Part shown: in pieces, positions 1 to 6,137 of the stretch | How positions within the stretch are numbered: the first letter of the stretch is position 1 | Layout of the letters: every line of letters starts with the position of its first letter | Assembly (NCBI GenBank): GCA_001940655.1 | Contig: MBAA01000115.1 | Coordinates: forward strand, 41,647-49,084 | DNA length: 7,438 nucleotides | From: Promethearchaeota archaeon CR_4 | GTDB taxonomy: Archaea; Asgardarchaeota; Lokiarchaeia; Sigyniarchaeales; CR-4 | Direction: 5' to 3' | Translations under genes and position numbers: made by a program | The notes under the pieces: model-generated | What the model saw: only the letters and a program-made list of their open reading frames with translations | The model's database searches: none | Told to the model about the DNA's origin: nothing

Positions 1-1403
1 CTTAAGAAGTACTGCTGCATGAACCCGCGATGTGGTTCGGGGAGCTTGGACAAGAATACTTGCGCTTTCTGAATCATTTCCATAGTATTGAAACCATCGG
101 GCATTCCTGGCGTTACCTCGGGATGATTTTCCACCTTTGCCGGTTTGCCCAATTTGGATTGGTTGTTCGCTCGTGCCGCGTGGTTATTAATCACTGCTGT
201 GGGGGCTTCAAACTTATACCCAAAGCTTACATCCTGGAAATCTAAAATCCCCTTGACATCCGTGAGGGAAACCGGTTCCTCCGGATCCGGCATTTCTTCC
301 GGAGTTTCGAGGAGACCATAAATGCGATCCGATGCCGCCATAGCAGATTCAATCACGTTCTGGATCTGCATTAAGTTCATAAAAGGTTGGAATAACTGGC
401 CGAGATACGTGATAAAGGCCGAAAGAACGCCAACGCTGACTAAAATACCGAGAAAATTCATATTTCCAAGTATCGCAAACCCCCCCAAGACGAGCACCAT
501 CGCCGTGATAATTTGAGTCGCGAATTGAGTGAGGGGGAAGAAAGCTGCAAAGATCTTCCTAGCATTGAAGGACATTTGGTAGTTAGCCTCATTAGCACGG
601 TCGAACTCGCTCGCGGCTTTTTGTTCCTGCCCGAACGCTTGAATCACCTTCGCCCCACTAACATTCTCCTGGATAGAGGAGGTGACCTTACTGATGGTCT
701 TTCGTATCTCTTTGAAGGCGCTACTGACCTTCCGCTTGAACATTCTCAGGAGGATGAGGAAAATGGGAAACGAGATCGTACTCCAGAGCGCTAAGTACGG
801 ATTGAGAACAAACATAAACGTGAAAGTCAATCCGATACTTGCTATGCTAGTAATTATTTGCACGAGCTGCCCAGAGACCAGCATATTTACTTGGTCTACA
901 TCGTTGGTGACAACGGAAATGATGTCGCCGCTCGGTCTGCGGTCAAAATACCCCACCGACATAGATTGCAGTTTGTTAAAGAGGTCATTTCGGATACCAA
1001 AGACAATTCCTTGCCCAATTTTGTTCATCCTATACTGTGCGATATAGTTCGCGATGGTGTTGAAAATAACCGATCCAAAATAGATTATTGAGATGTTTAA
1101 GAGAAATTGTCTATCTCTTCCAACAATACCCTTATCGATAAGTAATTTCACGAGGAAAGGATTTAGAGAATGTATGGCGGTGCCAATGAGCAGGAGGATG
1201 AAAAAACCTATGTACTGGCGCTTAAATGGAGCAAGGTAGGATAGCGTCCACCGCCAGAGAAGTTTGCGGGAGTGTTCGAGCTTGGACTTCTCCCCAGCAA
1301 ATGCGGCGGGACCACGCATCATTCCCAGCTGGGGTCCTCGCACATCATTGTCGACTCTCTTTTCAGTTCCTTTTTCTTTTCCAGCGTTATTAAGTTCACT
1401 CAT
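1..1403 (-). CDS. ABC exporter half-transporter, TM288-like subunit, 3' part missing
   Basis: This is a membrane-bound ATP-driven exporter subunit (type IV/B-family ABC fold). The first 467 codons are open without a stop and run off the window edge. A hydrophilic N-terminal tail of about 48 residues is followed by the transmembrane domain: helix 1 at about 65-85, then further hydrophobic helices, with the conserved TNDVDQVN segment after helix 2. The nucleotide-binding domain opens at about residue 385 with GILDFQDVSFGY, where Y396 is the A-loop tyrosine. After that no Walker A motif appears through residue 467, so an insertion of polar and Pro-rich sequence plus a predicted helix (around FLSKLPEP, 450-457) interrupts the domain. 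The ATG forms an ATGA overlap with the upstream subunit gene and is preceded by AAAGGAGGG (1421-1413, 9-nt spacer), so the start is secure. The long N-terminal tail resembles that of TM288. It should pair with the upstream gene product as a heterodimer. Its Walker B, signature motif and C-terminus are outside the window. The exported substrate is unknown. Confidence 0.9.
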   Translation of the reverse strand, partial: MSELNNAGKEKGTEKRVDNDVRGPQLGMMRGPAAFAGEKSKLEHSRKLLWRWTLSYLAPFKRQYIGFFILLLIGTAIHSLNPFLVKLLIDKGIVGRDRQFLLNISIIYFGSVIFNTIANYIAQYRMNKIGQGIVFGIRNDLFNKLQSMSVGYFDRRPSGDIISVVTNDVDQVNMLVSGQLVQIITSIASIGLTFTFMFVLNPYLALWSTISFPIFLILLRMFKRKVSSAFKEIRKTISKVTSSIQENVSGAKVIQAFGQEQKAASEFDRANEANYQMSFNARKIFAAFFPLTQFATQIITAMVLVLGGFAILGNMNFLGILVSVGVLSAFITYLGQLFQPFMNLMQIQNVIESAMAASDRIYGLLETPEEMPDPEEPVSLTDVKGILDFQDVSFGYKFEAPTAVINNHAARANNQSKLGKPAKVENHPEVTPGMPDGFNTMEMIQKAQVFLSKLPEPHRGFMQQYFL

Positions 1404-3217
1404 ACAAGTGATCCCTCCTTTGTCCCACTTTCTGGAACTGCTATCAATTTTTTCTGCTTTTTCAGGAGTGTTTCGTATATCTGGCGATAAAGTACGTTGG
1501 ATTGTATTAACTCTTCATGGGTACCAAGTCCCACAACGCGCCCCTTATCGAGGACCATAATTTGGTCCGCATTTCGGATCGTGGAAATGCGTTGTGTGAT
1601 GATGATGGTTGTGGTGTCGCGCATCACCTCTTCGAGAGCTTGTTGTATCTTGTACTCTGTCTCTACGTCCACGCTACTTGTGGAATCATCGAGGATCAGG
1701 ATTTTGGGGCGAATGACGAGGGCCCGTGCGATGGACAATCGCTGTTTCTGCCCACCCGATAGATCCATACCCCGTTCGCCGACTCGGGTGTCATATTTAT
1801 CCGGGAGGGTCTCGATGAAATCGATAATATCTGCTATTGTCGCAGCGTGCACGATTTCCTCCATCGTAGCATCATCTTTTCCTAGGGCGATATTCTCCTT
1901 GATTGACTTGTCAAATAAGAATACGTCTTGGGACACCACGCCGATGTGGCGCCGGAGGTCTTGAAGTTTGTATTTCTTCACGTCAATCCCATCTACGAGA
2001 ATATGTCCATCATTGACGTCATAGAAGCGGGGGAGCAAGTTGATAATCGTGGATTTTCCCGACCCAGTCGTTCCGAGAATAGCAATCTGCGTCCCAGCAG
2101 TCACGTGAAATGTAATATCGTTCAACACGCGGTTACTTGGCGTGTACCCGAAGGCAACGTGGTCAAATGTGACTTCGCCTCGGATGCTCTTCGCGCTGAT
2201 AGGGTGGGCGTCCTCTACGATGGACGGCGTGGACTCCAAGACTTCTCGGATTCGGGTAAGAGCTGCGTCTGCTTGCACGTACATGATGAATAATTGCCCC
2301 AACATCACCAATGGAAAGATAACAATAGTCACATAACTTTGAACTGTTAGGAGTATCGCCAAATCCATACCATTGTTAAGGATGAGGTTCCCACCGATAA
2401 ATAACGTGAGGAGGATCATCCCCCCGAGCAACATGAAGTTAAAGGGCATAAATATGCTGTTAAATTTCGTGGATTTCACAGAAGCATCGTAAAAACGTTT
2501 GTTATTGGAAGAAAATTTCCCCAGTTCCTTTGCTTGTGTTCCAAACATGCGTACTACCTGAGTTCCAACGATATTTTCCCGAATGGTGCTAGTAAGAGCT
2601 CCAAAAGCCTCCCGGCTCTCGAGGTAGATAGGTCGGAGTTTTGCCGTAAGATATAAAGAACCAATTAAAGAGGCAGGGATGAAAATGGTAAAAATCCAGG
2701 CAAATTCCCACACAGAAAACATTGCGGCTAAAAGCCAGACGGCGAAGATGACACCGACCAGCTGGAAGACGCTTTGAAAGCCCATTACGATGCCCATCCC
2801 AAACAGAGGGTCTACTTGGTCTACATCGCTTGTAGCACGCGCAATAAGTTGCCCGGTTTCAATTTTGTCGAAATAGCTAAAGGATTGTCGGTAGATCGCA
2901 TCTTGGATGTCTTTTCGGACATAATAGATGGAACGTGCGGCAATGCGGGCACCAGTGATTCGAGCAGTTCTACTGACGAGGAATGAAAGAGTTGCCAGAG
3001 CTAGAATGACGACCAAGTTAAATAGAAGGGAGTCTGGGGTTGCCCATTGGGAAACGGACTCGGTGAGATCCAGAGATGCCACGATGTCTGCTACAAAGGA
3101 GGGAATGAAGAGCAAGAGAACGGTTGCGAGGATTTGTAGAGTCGCATAAATCGCGAAATCTCGACGGTTGTGCAACCAGTACCGGAAGATCATCCTCAAA
3201 GAAGTCAATGCTTTCAT
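1400..3217 (-). CDS. ABC exporter half-transporter, degenerate-site (TM287-like) subunit
   Basis: A complete 605-residue half-transporter: membrane domain at about 1-325, then the ATPase domain at about 345-590. Hydrophobic helices are visible at about 21-47, 64-84, 144-165, 172-193, 262-281 and 285-312. ATPase motifs are the A-loop Y358, Walker A GTTGSGKST (382-390), Q-loop Q430, signature LSGGQ (486-490) and Walker B ILILDD (506-511). The residue normally a catalytic Glu is D511, and the switch His is replaced by Q542 (ITQRIST). Both changes are known from the degenerate-site subunits of heterodimeric exporters such as TM287/288, so this protein should form a heterodimer with the next gene product. 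Its intact signature would complete the partner's catalytic site. It overlaps the regulator gene by ATGA at its start, with GAGGGG 5 nt upstream as ribosome binding site, and overlaps the second subunit by ATGA at its end. Family members export drugs, lipids or peptides; the substrate cannot be read from the sequence. Confidence 0.95.
   Translation of the reverse strand: MKALTSLRMIFRYWLHNRRDFAIYATLQILATVLLLFIPSFVADIVASLDLTESVSQWATPDSLLFNLVVILALATLSFLVSRTARITGARIAARSIYYVRKDIQDAIYRQSFSYFDKIETGQLIARATSDVDQVDPLFGMGIVMGFQSVFQLVGVIFAVWLLAAMFSVWEFAWIFTIFIPASLIGSLYLTAKLRPIYLESREAFGALTSTIRENIVGTQVVRMFGTQAKELGKFSSNNKRFYDASVKSTKFNSIFMPFNFMLLGGMILLTLFIGGNLILNNGMDLAILLTVQSYVTIVIFPLVMLGQLFIMYVQADAALTRIREVLESTPSIVEDAHPISAKSIRGEVTFDHVAFGYTPSNRVLNDITFHVTAGTQIAILGTTGSGKSTIINLLPRFYDVNDGHILVDGIDVKKYKLQDLRRHIGVVSQDVFLFDKSIKENIALGKDDATMEEIVHAATIADIIDFIETLPDKYDTRVGERGMDLSGGQKQRLSIARALVIRPKILILDDSTSSVDVETEYKIQQALEEVMRDTTTIIITQRISTIRNADQIMVLDKGRVVGLGTHEELIQSNVLYRQIYETLLKKQKKLIAVPESGTKEGSLV
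1413..1421 (-). promoter_or_regulatory. Strong Shine-Dalgarno site inside the end of the upstream subunit gene
   Basis: AAAGGAGGG on the minus strand lies 9 nt before the ATG at 1403 and within the last codons of the preceding ABC gene. It is a near-complete match to the anti-Shine-Dalgarno sequence and fixes the start of the second subunit. Together with the ATGA overlap it implies coupled translation of the two subunits. Confidence 0.75.
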
Positions 3218-3735
3218 TTTATCCCCTCAAATTGCTGGAGAGCGGTACGTATTTTAGAAAGCATGGTAGAAAGCATATTTTCCATCTCGGTGAGAATGAT
3301 TCGTTTTTTTTCGACAGGGATCGAGGTGTTTTGTACGATGTAATTTATCGGCAACCTAAGGGGGTGGAATGACCCTTTTTCCAAGAATTCTGCTACATTG
3401 ACGTCCTGAGTCTCCTCGGGGAAGCGCGTCCGTATCCATTCAAAGATTTTCCGGAGAGATTCCTTGATTTCTTGAAGTTTCTGGATGCCTCTGGGAGTAA
3501 GAATGAAGGGTTGCTTGGGACGCCCACTAGATTGAGGCGCAGCTTGACTCGTCAAGAAACCATCTTCCTCTAAATTCTTCAGACATCGGTAAACTCGACT
3601 CGGCGCTTCACATCCCATCTCCTTGAAATCAGAGAACGCTAATCCCTCTGAACGCTGCTTTATGGTATTGAGCAAGAGGAGCTGGTGGAGCTTCTCGGCA
3701 AAGCTCTCAAAAATTGTGAAGTCTTGTGGCCACAT
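3214..3735 (-). CDS. PadR-like winged-helix transcriptional regulator
   Basis: This is a cytoplasmic DNA-binding protein, probably the local repressor of the exporter operon. From the ATG at 3735 it has 173 residues. A helical N-terminus leads into a winged helix: the recognition region APSRVYRCLKNLEEDGFL lies at about 44-61 and the wing GRPKQPFILTPRG at about 71-83, with the Gly-Arg-Pro-Lys turn typical of PadR proteins. A long C-terminal helical part (about 90-173) would serve dimerisation, as in the PadR family. PadR proteins often sit beside and repress multidrug ABC exporters (LmrR with LmrCD), and here the gene overlaps the first exporter subunit by ATGA. The frame is open further upstream to a GTG at 3747 and a TTG at 3768, which would add 4 or 11 residues. 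I prefer the ATG because the extra residues do not look like the family and the TTG lies inside a repeated dyad. None of these starts has a clear Shine-Dalgarno site, so the start is uncertain. Confidence 0.85.
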   Translation of the reverse strand: MWPQDFTIFESFAEKLHQLLLLNTIKQRSEGLAFSDFKEMGCEAPSRVYRCLKNLEEDGFLTSQAAPQSSGRPKQPFILTPRGIQKLQEIKESLRKIFEWIRTRFPEETQDVNVAEFLEKGSFHPLRLPINYIVQNTSIPVEKKRIILTEMENMLSTMLSKIRTALQQFEGIK

Positions 3736-3756
3736 ATTAAATAACACTCGTGGGTA

Positions 3757-3858
3757 TTTTTTTTTCAAAATGCAAAAAACTACGAAAATGAAGGAAAGTC
3801 TCTATATAATTTTTTCCAAAATGAAAAAAACTCTCTACTCTCCTTTTCCAAATGAAAA
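3757..3858. repeat. Three copies of an AT-rich dyad, candidate PadR operators
   Basis: Copy 2 is the clearest: TTTTTTC (3810-3816), spacer CAAAAT, GAAAAAA (3823-3829), a perfect inverted repeat with 7-nt arms. Copy 3 is TTTTC-CAAAT-GAAAA (3844-3858), also perfect with 5-nt arms. Copy 1 (3757-3779) has the same order, T-run, C, AAAAT, GC, A-run, with one extra base in the right arm. Dyad centres are about 50 and 31-32 bp apart, close to five and three helical turns. Copy 2 overlaps the BRE of the leftward promoter and copy 1 overlaps the predicted start of transcription, as expected for repression by the adjacent regulator. A-rich promoter DNA could produce part of this pattern by chance. Confidence 0.5.
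3803..3817 (-). promoter_or_regulatory. Archaeal BRE/TATA promoter of the regulator-exporter operon
   Basis: On the minus strand GGAAAAA (3817-3811, BRE-like, purine-rich) runs directly into ATTATATA (3810-3803). By the usual archaeal spacing, transcription would start near 3781, leaving about 45 nt before the preferred ATG at 3735. It lies between the divergent genes in the correct orientation. Confidence 0.55.
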
Positions 3859-3861
3859 TTA

Positions 3862-3878
3862 AAAAAAAGCGTTATAAG
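3862..3878 (+). promoter_or_regulatory. Possible promoter of the C45 hydrolase gene
   Basis: An A-run (BRE-like) followed by GTTATAAG (3871-3878) is a reasonable archaeal TATA box. It predicts a transcription start at about 3900 and a 5' leader of about 20 nt before the ATG at 3919. It lies just right of the third dyad copy (3844-3858), so the PadR protein could also affect this gene. Confidence 0.35.
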
Positions 3879-3918
3879 GAGGAAATTTTTAATTGTTTTT
3901 CGGTAGTTAAACAATAGA

Positions 3919-5016
3919 ATGATCAAGGAATACGCAGAGTGGCGAGAAAGTAATGGACAACCATATCTCGAGGTAGTGGCGCAAGATCCTTTCACCGCCG
4001 GTTTACTCCAAGGAAAGTGTCTTGTCGACCAGATCCGCCACATGAAGCATTATGTCTTACATTTCATTATCCGCTATGCTGCGAAAAGGCAATCCTACAA
4101 AAAATTTCGCGAACTAGCCCGGAAAGGGTACGAGAAGTTTTTTCCTTCTCGCTACATCGAGGAGATGAATGGTGTCGCAGAAGGAGCAAGGGTGGTGGAT
4201 TACGATGATATTCTCGTCCAAAATTGTTTCTCTGACATAATCTATGGGCATCTCATCCCCGATAATCCCGAGAACCCCCTCCTGCGTAAATTTGACTTAG
4301 GATGTACTGCATTTGGTATTATTAACACCCAGACCTCGGACAACATACCCAAGACGCTAATTGGGCAGAATTTTGACTACCCGGGTTACTTTCGCCGAGC
4401 CCTGTCATTTGTTCACTTGAAGAGTCCTGACAAACCCGAAGTGTTCGCCCTCCGCCTGGGGGGAATGTTGTGTCTCGCCGCGGGGCGGAATAGTTGTGGG
4501 ATTGCATTGACGGTTAATGCGGTTAAAGCTCGCGTCCAAGCGGACCTCACGATGCCTGTTACCGCGAAAGCCCGTTTGTGTTTAGAAACAGCGAACAGTG
4601 CAGAAATGTGTTATAAAATTATCTTTGATTTGCCTATTGGTGGTTCCTGTAACTTTTTGTTAGCAGACAACACCGAGATCATCGCGACCGAGGTGCTATC
4701 AAAACACTCCGTAAAACAGAATGCAACCACCACGATAGTGAAATCCAACACGTATGTTACCGAACAGTTGCAGCAGTACCTGACTCGTCCAAATTATTCC
4801 AAGCAAAGGCAATTTTATGCTACCGGACGATTAGACCAAATGTACGAGAATAAGGGTGGGATGCTCAACGATGATGATCTCCTTGAATTACTCCGCGATC
4901 AACCGATCATTTGTAGGAAGAAGCGATTGCAGCCAAAAACAATTGCTTTCATCACACGCCAATATTTCGGGACGGGTAATCCCGTTGACAATCCGATAGG
5001 TCGTGTTCCGTTTTAA
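3919..5016 (+). CDS. C45-family Ntn-hydrolase (acyl-CoA:6-APA acyltransferase-like)
   Basis: A 365-residue protein resembling peptidase family C45, whose members are Ntn-hydrolases that self-cleave to expose a nucleophilic cysteine and then hydrolyse or transfer acyl groups on amides. The likely nucleophile is C129 in DLGCTAFG, corresponding to the family GCTxF motif. Upstream lies the GLLQGK stretch (about 28-33) typical of the N-terminal part. After it come GQNFDYP (149-155) and GGSCNFLLAD (241-250), whose N245 fits the oxyanion-hole Asn. Cleavage before C129 would give chains of about 128 and 237 residues. No signal peptide or membrane segment is seen, so it should be cytoplasmic. The ATG follows an in-frame stop at 3904 and has no close Shine-Dalgarno site, so initiation may use a short leader. 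It is divergent from the regulator-exporter operon and shares its spacer. Substrate unknown: a lactam, N-acyl amino acid or peptide-type amide is possible. Family assignment is fairly sure, reaction is not. Confidence 0.85.
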   Translation: MIKEYAEWRESNGQPYLEVVAQDPFTAGLLQGKCLVDQIRHMKHYVLHFIIRYAAKRQSYKKFRELARKGYEKFFPSRYIEEMNGVAEGARVVDYDDILVQNCFSDIIYGHLIPDNPENPLLRKFDLGCTAFGIINTQTSDNIPKTLIGQNFDYPGYFRRALSFVHLKSPDKPEVFALRLGGMLCLAAGRNSCGIALTVNAVKARVQADLTMPVTAKARLCLETANSAEMCYKIIFDLPIGGSCNFLLADNTEIIATEVLSKHSVKQNATTTIVKSNTYVTEQLQQYLTRPNYSKQRQFYATGRLDQMYENKGGMLNDDDLLELLRDQPIICRKKRLQPKTIAFITRQYFGTGNPVDNPIGRVPF

Positions 5017-5137
5017 ATTTTCTAAATATTATGCGAGTATGGCGTGTCTAGTTAATCACTAATCGGTTGTGGTTCAGACTTTCATTTCAACAAGGGTAAC
5101 CTATGAATGCGGTTTAACATGGCACTAATAATACTTG

Positions 5138-5144
5138 TTTTTTT
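5138..5144 (+). terminator. Oligo-T tract, possible archaeal terminator
   Basis: Seven consecutive T on the plus strand about 120 nt after the C45 stop, followed by ATTTG. Archaeal polymerase terminates at such tracts without a hairpin. A second, broken T-rich stretch (TTTTAAATTTTC) lies right at the C45 stop codon and could act earlier. Confidence 0.3.
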
Positions 5145-5223
5145 ATTTGAGAAAAATTAACTTGCCATAAACGCGAAAATATTCAACCAAAAAAGAGTAA
5201 CAAGAGGTTGTAATAATTTCTAC

Positions 5224-5230
5224 TGAGGGA
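5224..5230 (+). promoter_or_regulatory. Shine-Dalgarno site fixing an ATT start
   Basis: TGAGGGA lies 7 nt before the ATT at 5238. No ATG, GTG or TTG lies in frame between the upstream stop (TAA, 5214-5216) and the GTG at 5283, while the intervening codons are protein-like. This site is the main argument for initiation at ATT. Confidence 0.5.
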
Positions 5231-5237
5231 ACGCAAA

Positions 5238-6125
5238 ATTCCATTCATTGTCACATATTTCAATTCTATTGTAGGCCCTGACGTGATACTCACAGAACCA
5301 CCAGATCTCCCCGATCTATTTGGTCCGGATGCCATCCAAGCGGTTGTAAAGGCAATGGATAACGCCTCCGAGGGTTTCTCCACTTTAACAGTCAACTCGT
5401 TCACAATTGCGAATCACTTTTTTTCGATCAAGTCCCCATGGGGACGAGGGGGAAATGAGATGGTCATGATCACCGCGATCGTGCAGGAAAAGGAACCTGA
5501 TTTTCAAACATACGAGCGAAATTTTCGGAAATTTGAGCAGACTCTAAAGAAAGACCCCGATATCTTTAAGGCATTCTATCTACGCAATACGGAGAAGTTG
5601 AATTATGATCAAGTAAGTATCAAGAGAAAGTTTGAGGATTTGAAGAAGTATCTCTTCGAAGTGGTTCAAACCTTCCAGCTCTTATTTCACACGCACGGGT
5701 CATTGCGCTCGTGGAAAAGTGTAATTCAGAACCTCGTGGTGGAGCTCCCCTCCATTGTAAAACAAGACGTACGGGACTTCAATCTCGACCATCACCGGAA
5801 CTGTTTCGTTGTTTACAGGAAAAAGGGTGATGCAATTAAGATTGACCTGATTCCAGTAGAAGGGAGCAGAGTTCTCAAAGTGGGTGTCTTCTTCACTGGC
5901 ACCCTTACGCCAGAGATCATCAACGAGCTGTTGCGTTCGTTTGTGGAACTCAAGCTCAAGGCGGTTTTCACTTCGGGTTTGTGCGTGGAAGGGAATAGCT
6001 GTGTTTACGAGGTCTACGTGGATCCCCGGAACCAGCGAGACTTCAATGCTATAAGTGCGCGGATAATGACTATCGAAGGCATCAATGACGTTAGAATCAC
6101 GCCTATCAAGGTTATCCCGAGTTAG
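5238..6125 (+). CDS. Longin-like / ACT-like two-domain protein, probable ATT start
   Basis: No named function. From the ATT at 5238 it has 295 residues; from the first standard start, a GTG at 5283, it would have 280. I prefer ATT because the 15 extra residues (PFIVTYFNSIVGPDV after the initiator) form the expected first strand and turn of a longin-like or profilin-like fold, and TGAGGGA sits 7 nt upstream. The N-terminal domain covers about 1-85, with strands at about 56-66 and 74-83. A charged helical section follows (about 86-165). The C-terminus (about 213-291) has the strand-helix-strand-strand-helix-strand order of an ACT domain: LKVGVFFTG, a helix TPEIINELLRSF, KAVFTSG, CVYEVYVD, a helix, and DVRITPI. 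ACT domains often bind small ligands or mediate dimerisation; longin domains mediate protein contacts, often with small GTPases. No catalytic motif, signal peptide or membrane helix is visible. Its stop lies 12 nt before the TatD-like gene, so the two are likely co-transcribed. Confidence 0.75.
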   Translation: MPFIVTYFNSIVGPDVILTEPPDLPDLFGPDAIQAVVKAMDNASEGFSTLTVNSFTIANHFFSIKSPWGRGGNEMVMITAIVQEKEPDFQTYERNFRKFEQTLKKDPDIFKAFYLRNTEKLNYDQVSIKRKFEDLKKYLFEVVQTFQLLFHTHGSLRSWKSVIQNLVVELPSIVKQDVRDFNLDHHRNCFVVYRKKGDAIKIDLIPVEGSRVLKVGVFFTGTLTPEIINELLRSFVELKLKAVFTSGLCVEGNSCVYEVYVDPRNQRDFNAISARIMTIEGINDVRITPIKVIPS

Positions 6126-6137
6126 GAGCTTGTAGAA

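Larger units (their letters stand above)
5017..5237. other. Intergenic spacer, no supported gene
   Basis: AT-rich spacer between the C45 gene and the longin/ACT gene. It holds T-rich tracts just after the C45 stop and at 5138-5144, and possible promoter DNA near 5174-5185 (GAAAATATTC). I see no tRNA or other RNA fold and only very short open frames, the longest noted being a 13-codon hydrophobic frame from the ATG at 5119, with no ribosome binding site. Confidence 0.6.

Noticed and set aside
1..1403. Pseudogene reading of the left ABC gene because Walker A is missing
   Set aside because: The frame is open to the edge, the N-terminal part is intact and the start has an excellent ribosome binding site. 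An insertion with Walker A beyond the edge explains the data better, though this cannot be proved here.
888..2828. A 16-bp identical stretch (TACTTGGTCTACATCG) at 888-903 and 2813-2828
   Set aside because: Both copies encode the conserved DVDQV segment of the two homologous ABC subunits. It reflects paralogy, not a mobile or regulatory repeat.
5119..5160. A 13-codon hydrophobic open frame (MALIILVFLFEKN)
   Set aside because: There is no Shine-Dalgarno site, it is very short, and it lies over an oligo-T tract that by itself generates Phe/Leu codons.
5017..5215. Possible tRNA or structured RNA in the gap after the C45 gene
   Set aside because: I could not pair acceptor, anticodon and T arms, and there is no CCA-end or GTTCGA-type T-loop.
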